DNA of 64,000 nucleotides, taken from an uncultured Acidimicrobiaceae bacterium (GTDB lineage Bacteria; Actinomycetota; Acidimicrobiia; Spongiisociales; UBA5794). Positions 27,060 through 35,912 of this stretch are shown piece after piece. How positions within the stretch are numbered: position 1 is the stretch's first letter; each line of letters begins with the position of its first letter. Below the pieces are notes generated by a model. The model had not been told where the DNA came from. It saw nothing but the letters and a program-made list of their open reading frames with translations, and ran no database searches. Made by a program: the position numbers and the translations under genes. The stretch is from positions 1-64,000 of the forward strand of contig CAMYIJ010000003.1 in the NCBI GenBank assembly GCA_947258375.1. The letters run 5' to 3'.

Positions 27060-28400
27060 ATGGGCTTGACAACTCCCGATGACCTGAAGCATCTCGTCTT
27101 GCATTTCACGAAGGGCAAGGCATGGCGCAACGCGACCCTGCCGGTGTACGTGCGCGGGGAAGGCTGCTACCTGTGGGACGAAAACGGCCGCCGCTACCTC
27201 GACGGCCTCGCCGGCCTGTTTGTGGTCCAGATCGGCCACGGTCGGACAGACATCGCACATGCCGCCTCCAAGCAGATGGAAGAACTGGCTTACACCCCAA
27301 CGTGGGGAGCCGCCCATCCCCCCGCTATCGAAGCCTCCAAGCTGATCACATCTCTGGCCCCCGGCGATCTCGACGCCATCTTCTGGGTGAGTTCGGGCTC
27401 GGAGGCCGTCGAATCCGCCATCAAGTTCACCCGGCAGTACCACCGCAGCCAGGGCAATCCGGAGAAGACGAAGGTCATCAGCCGGCGACTCTCGTATCAC
27501 GGAACAACGATGGGGGCGCTCTCGGCGACAGGTCTCGACAGCATCCGCGAACAGTTCCAGCCACTGCTGCCGGGCTTCATCAAGGTGGACAACACGCTCG
27601 GCATCACCGACGGAGTCGCCGCCGCCCAACAGGTCGAGGAAGCCATCCTCGAAGCCGGTCCCGAAACCGTCGGCCTCGTCATGGCCGAACCGGTGCAGAA
27701 CAGCGGGGGCTGTCTCGTGCCACCCGACGGCTACTGGCCTGAATTGCGCCGCATCTGCGACAAGTACAACGTGCTGCTGCTCGCCGACGAGGTGATCAGC
27801 AGCTTCGGTCGGGTCGGCCACTGGTTCGGCGTCGAACGATACGGTGCCGTACCGGACATGATCACCTTCGCCAAAGGGGCAACATCGGGCTACGCCCCGG
27901 TCGGCGGCCTGATCATCCGCCGCGGCCTGGTGGACGAGCTCATGGACTCCGAAAACGGGACCTTTGCTCACGGCGCCACCTGGGGAGCCCACCCGGTCGT
28001 CATGGCGGTGACGATCGCCAACGTCACCGCGATGCGCGACGAGGGAGTAATCGACAACGTGCTGGCCAACGAGGATTACTTCCGGGCCAGGCTCGATGAG
28101 GTTGCCGCCGCTCATGACACCGTCAGCGACGTGCGCGGCACCGGCTACTTCTACGCCGTCGAGCTCACCGCCTCGGTCGAGAAGGGCATCGCGCTGACGG
28201 AGGACCAGACAAACGAATTGGTAAACGACCACATGCCGGGCCTGATAGCCGATGCCGGCCTGCTGATCCGCTCCGACGCCCGCGGGGCGCCCAAGCTAGT
28301 CCTATCGCCACCGCTGATCGCCACCCGGGAAGAGCTCGATGAGCTCGTCGGCGGCGTCGACCAGATCCTGGCCGGGGCCGCCGAGATCGACCTGGGGTGA
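27060..28400 (+). CDS. Class-III aminotransferase
   Basis: A 446-aa PLP-dependent class-III (omega) aminotransferase. The motifs are YLWDENGRRYLDGLAGL at the N terminus, the phosphate-binding WVSSGSEAVESAIKF, YHGTTMGALSATG, LLADEVISSFGRVG and the PLP lysine Lys272 in TFAKGATSGYAPVGG. I start it at ATG 27060 with GGAGG four bases upstream; 23 extra residues from an upstream ATG have no SD and overlap the operator region. Relatives act on beta-alanine, taurine, GABA, polyamines or other omega-amino donors. It heads a likely operon with the flavoprotein dehydrogenase 63 bp downstream. Confidence 0.9.
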   Translation: MGLTTPDDLKHLVLHFTKGKAWRNATLPVYVRGEGCYLWDENGRRYLDGLAGLFVVQIGHGRTDIAHAASKQMEELAYTPTWGAAHPPAIEASKLITSLAPGDLDAIFWVSSGSEAVESAIKFTRQYHRSQGNPEKTKVISRRLSYHGTTMGALSATGLDSIREQFQPLLPGFIKVDNTLGITDGVAAAQQVEEAILEAGPETVGLVMAEPVQNSGGCLVPPDGYWPELRRICDKYNVLLLADEVISSFGRVGHWFGVERYGAVPDMITFAKGATSGYAPVGGLIIRRGLVDELMDSENGTFAHGATWGAHPVVMAVTIANVTAMRDEGVIDNVLANEDYFRARLDEVAAAHDTVSDVRGTGYFYAVELTASVEKGIALTEDQTNELVNDHMPGLIADAGLLIRSDARGAPKLVLSPPLIATREELDELVGGVDQILAGAAEIDLG

Positions 28401-28463
28401 GGCCGAAATCGACTTGAATCTGAACAGAGTCGTGGGCGCGCGCTAGAGGAGCAATAGAAGCAT

Positions 28464-30938
28464 ATGACAGTGGAGATACCCGAAGCACAGTACGTCGGCG
28501 GGGAGCTCCCCTCCCGAGCCGAGGTGATTGTTGTCGGCGGCGGTGTCGTCGGTTGCTCGATCGCCTACCACCTGACCCGTCGCGGCGTGAAGGATGTGCT
28601 CCTGCTGGAGCAGGGAACTCTCACCGGTGGCACCACCTGGCACGCGGCCGGACTGGTCGGCCAGCTCAAGTCTTCGTACAGCCTCACCAAGCTCGCCGCG
28701 TATTCCGCGCGTCTGTTCGACGAGCTCGAGGACGAGACCGGCCAAGCGACGGGCTATCGGACCCCGGGCTCGGTGTCCGTAGCCTCTGACGAGGAACGAC
28801 TCGAGGAACTCCTGCGGGGGGTTTCGATGGCCAAGACGGTCGACGTCCCCATCGAGGTGATTACTCCACAGCAGGCCCAGGAGCACTGGCCCGGCATGTA
28901 CATCGAGGATCTCGTCGGTGCGGTCCACATTCCGTCGGACGGGCAGACCTCTCCCGTCGACACCACCATGGCCCTTGCCAAGGGCGCCAGGGATCGGGGC
29001 GCCCGGATCGTCGAAGGAGTCGCCGTCGAGCGGCTCCGGGTCGAGAACGAGCGCATCGTGGGCGTCGAGACCGAACGGGGCTACATCGAGGCGGACACAG
29101 TCGTCCTGGCGTCGGGCATCTGGACCCGTCACCTCGCCGAGACCGCCGGCGTGAATGTGCCCCTGCAGGCGTGCGAGCACTTCTACATCGTGACGGAACC
29201 CATCGCGGGCCTGGCTCCGGGCACCCCGACGCTGCGCGACCCCACGAACTACACCTACTTCAAGGAGGAAACCGGCAAGATCATGGCCGGCTTCTTCGAG
29301 CCGCGAGCCAAAGTGTGGAAGATCGACGGAATCCCCCGCGACTTCTCCTTCGGCACGCTGCCGGAGGATTGGGATCACATCGGCCCGATCTTCGAGCGCT
29401 CCATCCATCGGATGCCGGTCCTCGGCGAAGTCGGGATCCAGCTGTTCTTCAACGGGCCGGAGGCCTTCACGCCGGACGGCGTCTACTACCTGGGCGAGTC
29501 GCCCGAAGTGGATCGACTGTTCGTCGCCGCCGGTTTCAACTCGGTTGGGCTCCAGTCAGGTGGCGGCGTCGGTTGGGTGATCGCCGACTGGATCGTCGAC
29601 GGCCATCCCCCGATGGACCTCGCCGCCGTCGACATCCGCCGTACGTTCCCCTTCCAGGGAGAGCCGTCGTTCCTCCAGGACCGCATCTCGGAGAGCCTGG
29701 GACTTCTCTACGCCATGCACTGGCCCTTCCGCCAGTACGAGAGCGCCCGCAACATCAAGCTATCGGTTCTTCACGAGCGGCTCGACGCACTCGATGCGGT
29801 GTTCGGGGAGGTCGCCGGGTGGGAGCGGCCCAACTGGTTCGCCCTTCCCGGCATGGAACGGGAGTATCAGTACTCGTTCGGAAAGCAGAACTGGTACCCG
29901 GCTTCAGCCGAGGAGTGCCGTGCCGTGCGGGAACGGGTGGCGCTGTTCGACCAATCGTCATTCGCCAAGTTCAGTCTGAGCGGCCCCGACGCTCTCAGTG
30001 TTCTCAACTACCTCGGCGGCGCCGACGTCGACGTACCCATCGGCAAGGTTGTCTACACGCAATGGCTCAACGACAGGGGTGGCATCGAAGCCGACCTGAC
30101 CGTGACCCGCGTCGGCGACGAGGAGTTCCTGATCGTCACCGGTGCCGCGGTCGGCCCGCGCGATTGGCACACCTTGCGCAGAGCTATTCGCGGCCGCCAG
30201 GCCGCGCTCGTCGACGTCACTGATGAGACTCCGGCGATCGGAGTCATGGGGCCTCGATCGCGGGACCTGCTCGCATCGCTCACCCGCACGCCTCTCGCCA
30301 ACGGCTCCTTCCCGTTCGGGTGGTCACAGGAAATGGCCGTCGCCGGGATTCCGGTGCGAGCGATGCGAATCAGCTATGTGGGCGAGCTGGGCTGGGAGCT
30401 CTACGTGGAACGTGACCGTGCTGTCGAGCTGTTCGATGTGCTCATGGCGACCGGCGCGGATTACGACATCCGCGCCGCCGGCTATCACGCTCTCAACACA
30501 CTGCGAGTCGAAGCCGGTATGCGCCACTGGGGTCATGACATAACCGACGAGGACACCCCTCTCGAGTCCGGGCTCGGCTTCACGATCGACTGGGACAAGG
30601 CGGGCGGATTCCTGGGTCGAGATGCCCTGCTCGCCAAGAGGGATCAGCCGCTATCGAGACGCTTGGTGCAGTTCAAGCTGGAGGACCCCGACCTCGTCGT
30701 TTACCACGACGAACCGATCTTCCGCGACGGCGTGATGGTGGGAAGAACCACCTCGGGCATGTACGGCCACACGTTGGGGGCATGTCTCTCGATGGGCTAT
30801 CTCATCAACGAGGGCGGCGTCACCCAGGAGTGGCTCGATACCGGCGCGTTCGAGATCGAGGTCGCCAACGTTCCGATCGCCGTGACTGCGTCGCTGCGTT
30901 CGTTCTACGACCCGATGAACGAACGGGTCAAGATGTAG
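28464..30938 (+). CDS. Sarcosine/dimethylglycine dehydrogenase-like flavoprotein
   Basis: An 824-aa two-part enzyme. The N-terminal half is a DAO-type FAD domain with the Rossmann motif VVGGGVVGCS (residues 24-32) and TTWHAAGL, whose His60 corresponds to the covalent FAD-His of dimethylglycine and sarcosine dehydrogenases. The C-terminal half is a GcvT-like aminomethyltransferase domain (GDEEFLIVTGAA, ISYVGELGWELYVE, EAGMRHWGHDITDEDTP), which binds tetrahydrofolate and captures the released one-carbon unit. The likely reaction is oxidative demethylation of an N-methylglycine. Placement after an aminotransferase and MocR gene suggests a methylated-amine or amino-acid catabolic operon; the product glycine could feed the glycine cleavage system. 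Confidence 0.9.
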   Translation: MTVEIPEAQYVGGELPSRAEVIVVGGGVVGCSIAYHLTRRGVKDVLLLEQGTLTGGTTWHAAGLVGQLKSSYSLTKLAAYSARLFDELEDETGQATGYRTPGSVSVASDEERLEELLRGVSMAKTVDVPIEVITPQQAQEHWPGMYIEDLVGAVHIPSDGQTSPVDTTMALAKGARDRGARIVEGVAVERLRVENERIVGVETERGYIEADTVVLASGIWTRHLAETAGVNVPLQACEHFYIVTEPIAGLAPGTPTLRDPTNYTYFKEETGKIMAGFFEPRAKVWKIDGIPRDFSFGTLPEDWDHIGPIFERSIHRMPVLGEVGIQLFFNGPEAFTPDGVYYLGESPEVDRLFVAAGFNSVGLQSGGGVGWVIADWIVDGHPPMDLAAVDIRRTFPFQGEPSFLQDRISESLGLLYAMHWPFRQYESARNIKLSVLHERLDALDAVFGEVAGWERPNWFALPGMEREYQYSFGKQNWYPASAEECRAVRERVALFDQSSFAKFSLSGPDALSVLNYLGGADVDVPIGKVVYTQWLNDRGGIEADLTVTRVGDEEFLIVTGAAVGPRDWHTLRRAIRGRQAALVDVTDETPAIGVMGPRSRDLLASLTRTPLANGSFPFGWSQEMAVAGIPVRAMRISYVGELGWELYVERDRAVELFDVLMATGADYDIRAAGYHALNTLRVEAGMRHWGHDITDEDTPLESGLGFTIDWDKAGGFLGRDALLAKRDQPLSRRLVQFKLEDPDLVVYHDEPIFRDGVMVGRTTSGMYGHTLGACLSMGYLINEGGVTQEWLDTGAFEIEVANVPIAVTASLRSFYDPMNERVKM

Positions 30939-31004
30939 TGAAATCGAATCGCGGGCCCGCGACCGTGGCCTGAGGGGACAGAACGGTCCCGGTAGGCTCA
31001 TCGG

Positions 31005-31589
31005 ATGCGCGCCACCAGGACGACCACGGCCGGAGTGATGGTCGCCCTTCTCACGATTGCATGCTCCGGATGGGATCCGCCGGCGCCGGAATCAGGTACG
31101 GAGGCACCGGCGGTGTCCACCACGGCGAATTCAATGGCCGGGAACGGCGACGAGGGGCCGAACGAACCTCCCCTGGTACCGGGGGGCTGCGACAACTTCG
31201 ACGGCGTCATCCTTGCCGCCTTTTCGCCGATCGAGCGGCCCCTGACGCTGGTCGAATCGCGCTCGGACTCGGAAAACCTCACCTGCAACTTCGTCGGGAC
31301 CGACGGCGGCCTCGACACCGCAGTGCGCATCGTTGTCGAGCTACGCAGTGCCCACCGTGAGTCGTTCTTCACGACGGCCGCGGAGTTCGAGTCGGCGATC
31401 GAGATCGCGGGCCGGCCGGGCGTCGGCACCGGTCGGGGAACGCTCCGAATTCAGCTTGACGATCGCCGCGGCATGACACTGGCGGTAACGATCCGGGCGC
31501 TTTCATCCTCGGCCAGCGCGCCGCGTGACGGGGAGTACCTGTCGATCCGCGACGCGATCGCCACCTACCTCATCGACGGACTTGGCTAG
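31005..31589 (+). CDS. Putative lipoprotein of unknown function
   Basis: A 194-aa protein with a basic N terminus (MRATRTTT), a hydrophobic stretch and lipobox LTIAC (Cys20), followed by a Pro/Ser/Thr-rich linker to about residue 55. The globular part contains two cysteines (GGCDNFDG and LTCNFVG) likely to pair and a beta-rich core ending LSIRDAIATYLIDGLG. I recognise no family. It starts 66 bp after the dehydrogenase stop and may be co-transcribed. The layout resembles other small actinobacterial lipoproteins in this window (61685-62347, 4301-4591). Confidence 0.6.
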   Translation: MRATRTTTAGVMVALLTIACSGWDPPAPESGTEAPAVSTTANSMAGNGDEGPNEPPLVPGGCDNFDGVILAAFSPIERPLTLVESRSDSENLTCNFVGTDGGLDTAVRIVVELRSAHRESFFTTAAEFESAIEIAGRPGVGTGRGTLRIQLDDRRGMTLAVTIRALSSSASAPRDGEYLSIRDAIATYLIDGLG

Positions 31590-31622
31590 TTACATACCCC
31601 CAGGTCAGAGGTATAAAGCCTC

Positions 31623-31652
31623 TTGTCGGTAGCACTCGATTCGAGGTATCCT
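31623..31652 (+). promoter_or_regulatory. Putative promoter of the small zinc protein
   Basis: TTGTCG (31623-31628) and TATCCT (31647-31652) are spaced by 18 bp and lie 46 bp upstream of the ATG at 31698. This is a reasonable vegetative -35/-10 pair, and an AAAGGA ribosome binding site follows. No start-site data can be inferred. Confidence 0.4.
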
Positions 31653-31697
31653 GTAAGGAACAATCACCATATAGCCCCTAACGATCAAAGGACCATC

Positions 31698-31847
31698 ATG
31701 TTCGCAATCGACTGCCCCCGCCACGGAAGTACAGTGCTCCTCAACCTGTCCGACATCGAGCGCATCGACAACACGTCGCGCGGAATCGAAGTGCACTACA
31801 TATGCAGCTGCGGTCACCATGGATTGTGGCTCACCGGCCGGCGGTGA
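31698..31847 (+). CDS. Small zinc-ribbon-like protein
   Basis: A 49-aa protein starting at ATG 31698, with AAAGGA five bases upstream; the longer frame upstream has no ribosome binding site. It carries Cys6-Pro-x-His9 near the start and CSCGHHG near the end (about residues 37-43), a likely Zn-binding arrangement. Short proteins of the form MFxIDCPxHG...CxCGHxG are, as far as I recall, common and uncharacterised in actinobacteria. It has its own promoter and terminator, so it is probably monocistronic. Function unknown. Confidence 0.8.
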   Translation: MFAIDCPRHGSTVLLNLSDIERIDNTSRGIEVHYICSCGHHGLWLTGRR

Positions 31848-31868
31848 GCCCCCGTCCGGCCAGGGTAC

Positions 31869-32501
31869 TCAAGCCTCGCCCATCACGGCGGGGCTTCCCT
31901 TTTTGAGCAGCGCAAACGAGAACGGCTGCTCACCGCCCCAGGGAGTTGCGTGAATCTCGCGTCGTGATTCCACGAGCGAGAACTCAGGGCCGAAGAACTC
32001 CGCGATCTCGCGGGCCGAATGGCGGGTAACGGGAAGGCCGCTGCACTTCTCCGGGCCATCGGAGGCGAACGTGGCGACAACGGCGTATCCCCCGGGACGG
32101 ACATGACGTGCCATGACCTCCTTGTAGCGACGCCGCTCTCCGAGGTCGGTGAGGAAATGAAAGACGGCGCGGTCGTGCCACATGGCGACCTGCCCGATCT
32201 CGAGGTCGAATAGGTCACCGAGCTCGAACGAGACAGCCGGCTGCTCTCCTAGCCGCTCTTGCGTTGCCCCCAGTGCGACCGCAGAGATGTCGGCCAGCAC
32301 CACATCCTTGTGCCCGATGGCAAGCAGCTGATCCACGAGAGTCGACGCCCCGGCCCCGACGTCCAAGACTCGATCCTCGGGCTCGAGGCCGGCAGCACTC
32401 ACCAGAGCCAGCGAAGTCACCGGAACCTCTTGATACCAGGTCACCTGATCCGCCGGCTTGGCGGAGTAAACACCGTCCCAGTGATCCTTGAGGTTCGTCA
32501 C
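31869..32501 (-). CDS. Class I SAM-dependent methyltransferase
   Basis: About 210 aa from GTG 32501. The SAM-binding motif I is DRVLDVGAGASTLVDQLL, followed by DVVLADISAVALGATQERL (acidic motif II) and GDLFDL. The product resembles small methyltransferases that start VTNLKDHWDGVYSAKPADQVTWYQ. I chose this start because a longer upstream frame is Arg/Ser-rich and not protein-like, and because a 17-codon ORF (32498-32551) stops exactly over this GTG. The substrate is unknown. The last codons overlap the terminator of the convergent gene. Confidence 0.8.
   Translation of the reverse strand: MTNLKDHWDGVYSAKPADQVTWYQEVPVTSLALVSAAGLEPEDRVLDVGAGASTLVDQLLAIGHKDVVLADISAVALGATQERLGEQPAVSFELGDLFDLEIGQVAMWHDRAVFHFLTDLGERRRYKEVMARHVRPGGYAVVATFASDGPEKCSGLPVTRHSAREIAEFFGPEFSLVESRREIHATPWGGEQPFSFALLKKGSPAVMGEA
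31871..31904 (+). terminator. Terminator of the small zinc-protein gene
   Basis: A 10-bp stem (31871-31880 with 31887-31896, one G-T pair), loop CATCAC, followed by CCCTTTTT. It sits inside the 3' end of the convergent methyltransferase gene, so that coding sequence doubles as the terminator. Confidence 0.8.
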
Positions 32502-32551
32502 GAGGCGACGTCGCCCGGGCTGGCGGTGTGAACACCGACGACTTCCATCAT
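32498..32551 (-). CDS. Possible 17-residue leader peptide
   Basis: A short ORF of 17 codons starting at a double ATG (32551/32548) preceded by AGGAG about 11 bases upstream. Its TGA overlaps the methyltransferase GTG by four bases (GTGA). The peptide begins MMEVVGVHTAS. Because the methyltransferase GTG has no ribosome binding site of its own, translation may be coupled through this mini-ORF. It could also be a chance frame. Confidence 0.35.
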   Translation of the reverse strand: MMEVVGVHTASPGDVAS

Positions 32552-32779
32552 GGCCTGCAATCTCCTGTGCTCTTTGGCGACAATAGTTGCCGTGGGTATC
32601 CATGTGCGATGAGCGCCAACTTGGTTGTCGTGCCGACAGGCGTTGCCAACGGCCGGAGAGACCCGGCATTTCGGTCGCCCCGCACAATGAAATGCGGAGC
32701 ACGCAAGGCGCATGTCGCCCGGCGCGTGGGTGCCGCCGGATTCGAGCTGATCGTGTGGCCTATCCCCAACCGTCGCTGC

Positions 32780-33637
32780 TCAGATTCTCGGCGGCCCCTG
32801 CAGGACTCGCTCGCGGAGCTTCTCGGTGTTCCACGGTTCGGCAAAGGCCTGGTCGTGCCGGTAGGGGGCGATCGGTTCGAGCCACCACGTCACGCCGGCT
32901 TCGGCGAAGGACCCGACGATGTCTGCCGCCCTCGTCGGATTGTCCCCCGGTGTCACGCCCGAGTACACGATATCGAAGGGATCGCCCGTTTCACGATGCG
33001 CTGAGATGTAGTCGACACAGGCCCGCAAATCCTTGATCTCGCTCTCATCGTCGGTGTACTCGAGCAACGGCATCACCCCGTCCCAGCGAGCCGCTCTTCG
33101 CATCGGCCTCTTGTACGGCCAGGAGCCCCCGACCCAGATGGGGATACGCGGTGTCTGGACAGGGGTGGGTAGGAACCTGGCGCCTTCGACCGTGTAGTGC
33201 CTGCCCCGATGGTTCACGGGTTCGCCCGTCCAGAGTTGTGTGATCACGTCGAGAGCCTCATCGAGCATGGCGCCGCGCTCCTTGTGGACGGGGTTCTCGC
33301 CCATGTTGTCGAATTCCGGTGCGCCCTCACCGCTCCCGACCCCGAACACAAACCGGCCACCGGACAGGCGGTCGACGGTTGCCGTTTCGCGGGCGAGCTT
33401 CTGCGGACGCCTCCTGGGCACCGGCGTGACGGTTGTCCCGATTGTCATAGTGGAAGTTGTCTGAGCGATGGCGCCGAGCGCAACCCAGGGGTCGGCCATC
33501 GTGTTCTCGAATCCCCCGATGTGGTCCCAGACGAAGAAGCCATCCCAGCCGCTTGCTTCCGCGTCTGTCGCGAGCGACACCATGGCAGAAGGGTCGCCCC
33601 AAGAGCCGAAGTTGGGGAGATAGAGCCCGGTTTTCAT
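32780..33637 (-). CDS. LLM-class flavin/F420 oxidoreductase
   Basis: A 285-aa luciferase-like protein (TIM-barrel fold). It starts MKTGLYLPNFGSWGDP and has WDGFFVWDHIGG, then GRFVFGVGSGEGAPEFDNMGE, the usual flavin-site loop, and PIWVGGSWPYKRP further on. Related proteins in actinobacteria mostly use F420, but FMN-dependent forms exist. The last 30 residues (WLEPIAPYRHDQAFAEPWNTE) are complete, so the gene is intact. It is separated by 228 bp from the leader/methyltransferase pair; that stretch shows no convincing gene. Confidence 0.85.
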   Translation of the reverse strand: MKTGLYLPNFGSWGDPSAMVSLATDAEASGWDGFFVWDHIGGFENTMADPWVALGAIAQTTSTMTIGTTVTPVPRRRPQKLARETATVDRLSGGRFVFGVGSGEGAPEFDNMGENPVHKERGAMLDEALDVITQLWTGEPVNHRGRHYTVEGARFLPTPVQTPRIPIWVGGSWPYKRPMRRAARWDGVMPLLEYTDDESEIKDLRACVDYISAHRETGDPFDIVYSGVTPGDNPTRAADIVGSFAEAGVTWWLEPIAPYRHDQAFAEPWNTEKLRERVLQGPPRI

Positions 33638-33849
33638 CCCGACACCCTATAGCTCGAAGTCATTCACCTAGTCAGGACCGAAGGAGCCCTCCGCTCATCG
33701 CGTGGATGGATCGACAGAACCCGGCCCCCGGCGAACGCGGCACCCGTTGTACACCAACAGATACCGGGGCTTCCTGAGCATGGACTAGACCCGGTGGCGA
33801 CGCCGGAATGTGTATGCCATAGGCGCCCCTTACCTCCTAAAATCGAGCT

Positions 33850-34185
33850 ATGGCGACCAAGTTCACGTCAGTGGAGGCGGGCACCGCCAATGTCATCTTC
33901 CAGAGCGGTGCTCACATGATCGACGTGCGCAGCGCGGCTGAGTGGGCCGCCGGTCATGTTGAGGGATCCGACAGCGTCCCGGCAGGCGAGGTGGGTTCAC
34001 ACACAGTAGGCCGCGCCGATAGCGTCCTGGTGGTCTGCCGCAACGGATCCAAGTCGAAACGAGCCGCCAAGAAACTGGCCAAGGAGGGCTACCGGGTCTA
34101 CCACCTGGCCGGTGGGCTCATCGCCTGGCAAGAGCTGGGCCTGCCCCTCGTCGCTACCAACGGGGCCCGGTCGGCGACCCTGTAG
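33850..34185 (+). CDS. Rhodanese-domain protein
   Basis: A 111-aa single rhodanese domain. The catalytic Cys63 sits in VLVVCRNGSKSKRAAKKL, and the first conserved block is MIDVRSAAEWAAGHVEGSDSVP. The active-site loop CRNGSKS is basic, as in sulfur-transfer rhodaneses rather than arsenate/Cdc25-like phosphatases. It is cytoplasmic, with no signal. It probably carries persulfide sulfur for detoxification or cofactor metabolism. Monocistronic, convergent with the CBS-domain gene. Confidence 0.9.
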   Translation: MATKFTSVEAGTANVIFQSGAHMIDVRSAAEWAAGHVEGSDSVPAGEVGSHTVGRADSVLVVCRNGSKSKRAAKKLAKEGYRVYHLAGGLIAWQELGLPLVATNGARSATL

Positions 34186-34324
34186 GCCGACCGGCGGGCG
34201 CCGGCGGCCACATCTCATTGAACACCAACGAGTCGATGGATCGGGAGTGGGTCGCCGCGACACAGTCCGGCCCGGGCCCGACGACCCGCGCCGCGCTGCG
34301 ACCCGTCACGCCGGCTCCGGACGG

Positions 34325-34729
34325 CTACAAAATCTGGTCCGGCGGTGGCGGCTCGATCGAGATGCTGTGCAACGCCCAGAGAACGTCCTTGATCGAGGCG
34401 ATCCCGAGCAGCTCGCTGCCTTCCACGACCGGCAGGTGTCGATAGCCGGCAGCCAACATCCACTGAGCCACCTCGTCTACCGGAATGTTGGGACCGACCG
34501 TGTCGGGGTCCGGTGTCATCCATTCGCCAACGGTGCCTGCGATGAAGTCGGCGCTTCGCGCCGCGGCTCTCAGGATGTCGCGCTCGGTGATGATGCCGGC
34601 GAGTTTGGTTCCCTCGACGACACCGAGCGACCCGGTCTCCTCTTCAATCATCAGGCCGGCCGCTTCCTCGAGCGTTGTACTCCGACCACATACTCGTGCC
34701 GTGCCGTTAACCAGTTCTCTGATCTTCAT
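34325..34729 (-). CDS. CBS-domain-pair protein
   Basis: A 134-aa protein composed of two CBS domains (a Bateman module). The first is IRELVNGTARVCGRSTTLEEAAGLM through LAGIITERDILRA; the second is VGEWMTPDPDTVGPNIPVDEVAQWM through ELLGIASIKDVL. The start ATG 34729 has GGAGG seven bases upstream; a longer frame upstream is rejected. CBS pairs bind adenine nucleotides or SAM and usually regulate partner proteins; as a stand-alone module its partner is unknown. Convergent with the rhodanese gene. Confidence 0.9.
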   Translation of the reverse strand: MKIRELVNGTARVCGRSTTLEEAAGLMIEEETGSLGVVEGTKLAGIITERDILRAAARSADFIAGTVGEWMTPDPDTVGPNIPVDEVAQWMLAAGYRHLPVVEGSELLGIASIKDVLWALHSISIEPPPPDQIL

Positions 34730-34830
34730 ACGGCGACCTCCAAGCGCCTGGCTGACAAAGTAAGCCGTTTCCTTCGCGCCGGGAGTCACCAAATTGCAGG
34801 GCCATTCGACTCTGGAAGAATGGTTGAGAT

Positions 34831-35451
34831 TCAGGCGCGAGACGACCAGCCGTCGTGCCAATCATCGCGCCGCCGTCGATTGAGAGCAACGGCCAGCGCC
34901 GCCACGGCAGCGCCGCCTGCCAGCGCCGGCACCAGCCACGGCACCACGAGTCCGCCGTCATCGGGGGCAGTATCCACCGGCGCGGCGTCGACGATTTCGA
35001 TGGGGTCGAGAAGCGCCGCAATCGCCCCGGGCCCATGGAGGCTTCCACAGATGTTGATGCTGACACGGTCCCCGTCGACGTAGGCGGCGATTCCCACAAG
35101 GCCCGTCGTCGGCCCCACTCCACAGTCGCCGCCACCGTGTCCGGTCCATACGGTCATCTCGGAGGCAACATCGCCCTTGTATGCCTCGGCGACGGCGAAT
35201 GTGACCGCCACCGCGGGCCAGGCCTGGCGCGTCTCAACGCGCCCGATCTCCTCACCGACGAATACCAGATCCGACGATCCGACGACTTCGGCAGTGGCCA
35301 CCTGGGCGCAACTGCAGGCGCGGGCCTCTCCGGGGAATGACAGGAGGAGGATCGAGGCCAGCAACGCGGGCGTCACCGATCGGGCAAGAATGCGAGCGGT
35401 TGTGGTGATCATGCCGGTTGGACGCCGTGCGGCGTGCCGGGGTTCCCTCAC
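34831..35451 (-). CDS. Secreted NTR/TIMP-like protein with C-terminal anchor
   Basis: About 206 aa. After a signal peptide the mature protein would begin at ACSCAQVATAEVV, the CxC start of netrin/TIMP-like (NTR) domains. The NTR-type core continues VFVGEEIGRVE, VTFAVAEAYKGDV and GHGGGDCGVG...NICGSLHG, with paired cysteines. A transmembrane helix (WLVPALAGGAAVAALAVAL) and an Arg-rich tail follow. GTG 35451 overlaps the upstream stop by four bases (GTGA); ATG 35412 is an alternative giving a shorter signal peptide. Bacterial members are uncharacterised. Last gene of the acyl-CoA oxidase-clpS operon. Confidence 0.7.
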   Translation of the reverse strand: MREPRHAARRPTGMITTTARILARSVTPALLASILLLSFPGEARACSCAQVATAEVVGSSDLVFVGEEIGRVETRQAWPAVAVTFAVAEAYKGDVASEMTVWTGHGGGDCGVGPTTGLVGIAAYVDGDRVSINICGSLHGPGAIAALLDPIEIVDAAPVDTAPDDGGLVVPWLVPALAGGAAVAALAVALNRRRRDDWHDGWSSRA

Positions 35452-35912
35452 AGATCGATCGTCAGCGCCATCACCAGATGGTCTTGCACGTGCCCGAGGA
35501 AGTGCAGCACGTCGATCCTGGCGTCGCCGTCGGCCGGATTGCCCTCCCAGCCGTCCTCTTCGATTCCCAGACGGGCTCCCAGGATGACGCGGGCATGTGC
35601 CAGAGCCCGCATCCAGCTGGCGGCTTCTTCGAACGAGAGTGCCTCCCCGGCCTCGATTCGCTCGAGCCCCTCGGCCAGCACGTCGGCGTCCGCGTCGCGG
35701 GTCCCCTGGATCATCTCGGCCGCCAGGCGCCGGAACTCCTCAGAGCGCTCCGGATCGGCGGGGTGAACCTGAGGGGTGAGCCGGTCGGCGGCGGGATCGA
35801 CCCCGGGGTCCCCGACGCCGGCGAGGAGTCGCGGTACCAGGCGAAGCACAGCGATCTCGAAGTCGCTGAGCCGGGAACGGATCACGCCGTCAATGACGAC
35901 GAATAGTCTCAT
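35448..35912 (-). CDS. DUF2017-family protein
   Basis: About 154 aa from ATG 35912, which overlaps the clpS stop by four bases (ATGA); longer upstream frames overlap clpS and are false. It matches DUF2017, a helical acidic family regularly found next to clpS in actinobacteria. It begins MRLFVVIDGVIRSRLSDFE and contains ERSEEFRRLAAEMIQGTRDADA. The function is unknown; the fixed neighbourhood suggests a role around ClpS/ClpAP N-degron handling. It overlaps the next gene by GTGA, so four genes in a row are translationally coupled. Confidence 0.85.
   Translation of the reverse strand: MRLFVVIDGVIRSRLSDFEIAVLRLVPRLLAGVGDPGVDPAADRLTPQVHPADPERSEEFRRLAAEMIQGTRDADADVLAEGLERIEAGEALSFEEAASWMRALAHARVILGARLGIEEDGWEGNPADGDARIDVLHFLGHVQDHLVMALTIDL

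Noticed and set aside
32552..32779. tRNA or protein gene between the methyltransferase and the LLM gene
   Set aside because: No T-loop (GGTTCGA) or cloverleaf; frames on both strands have non-protein composition.
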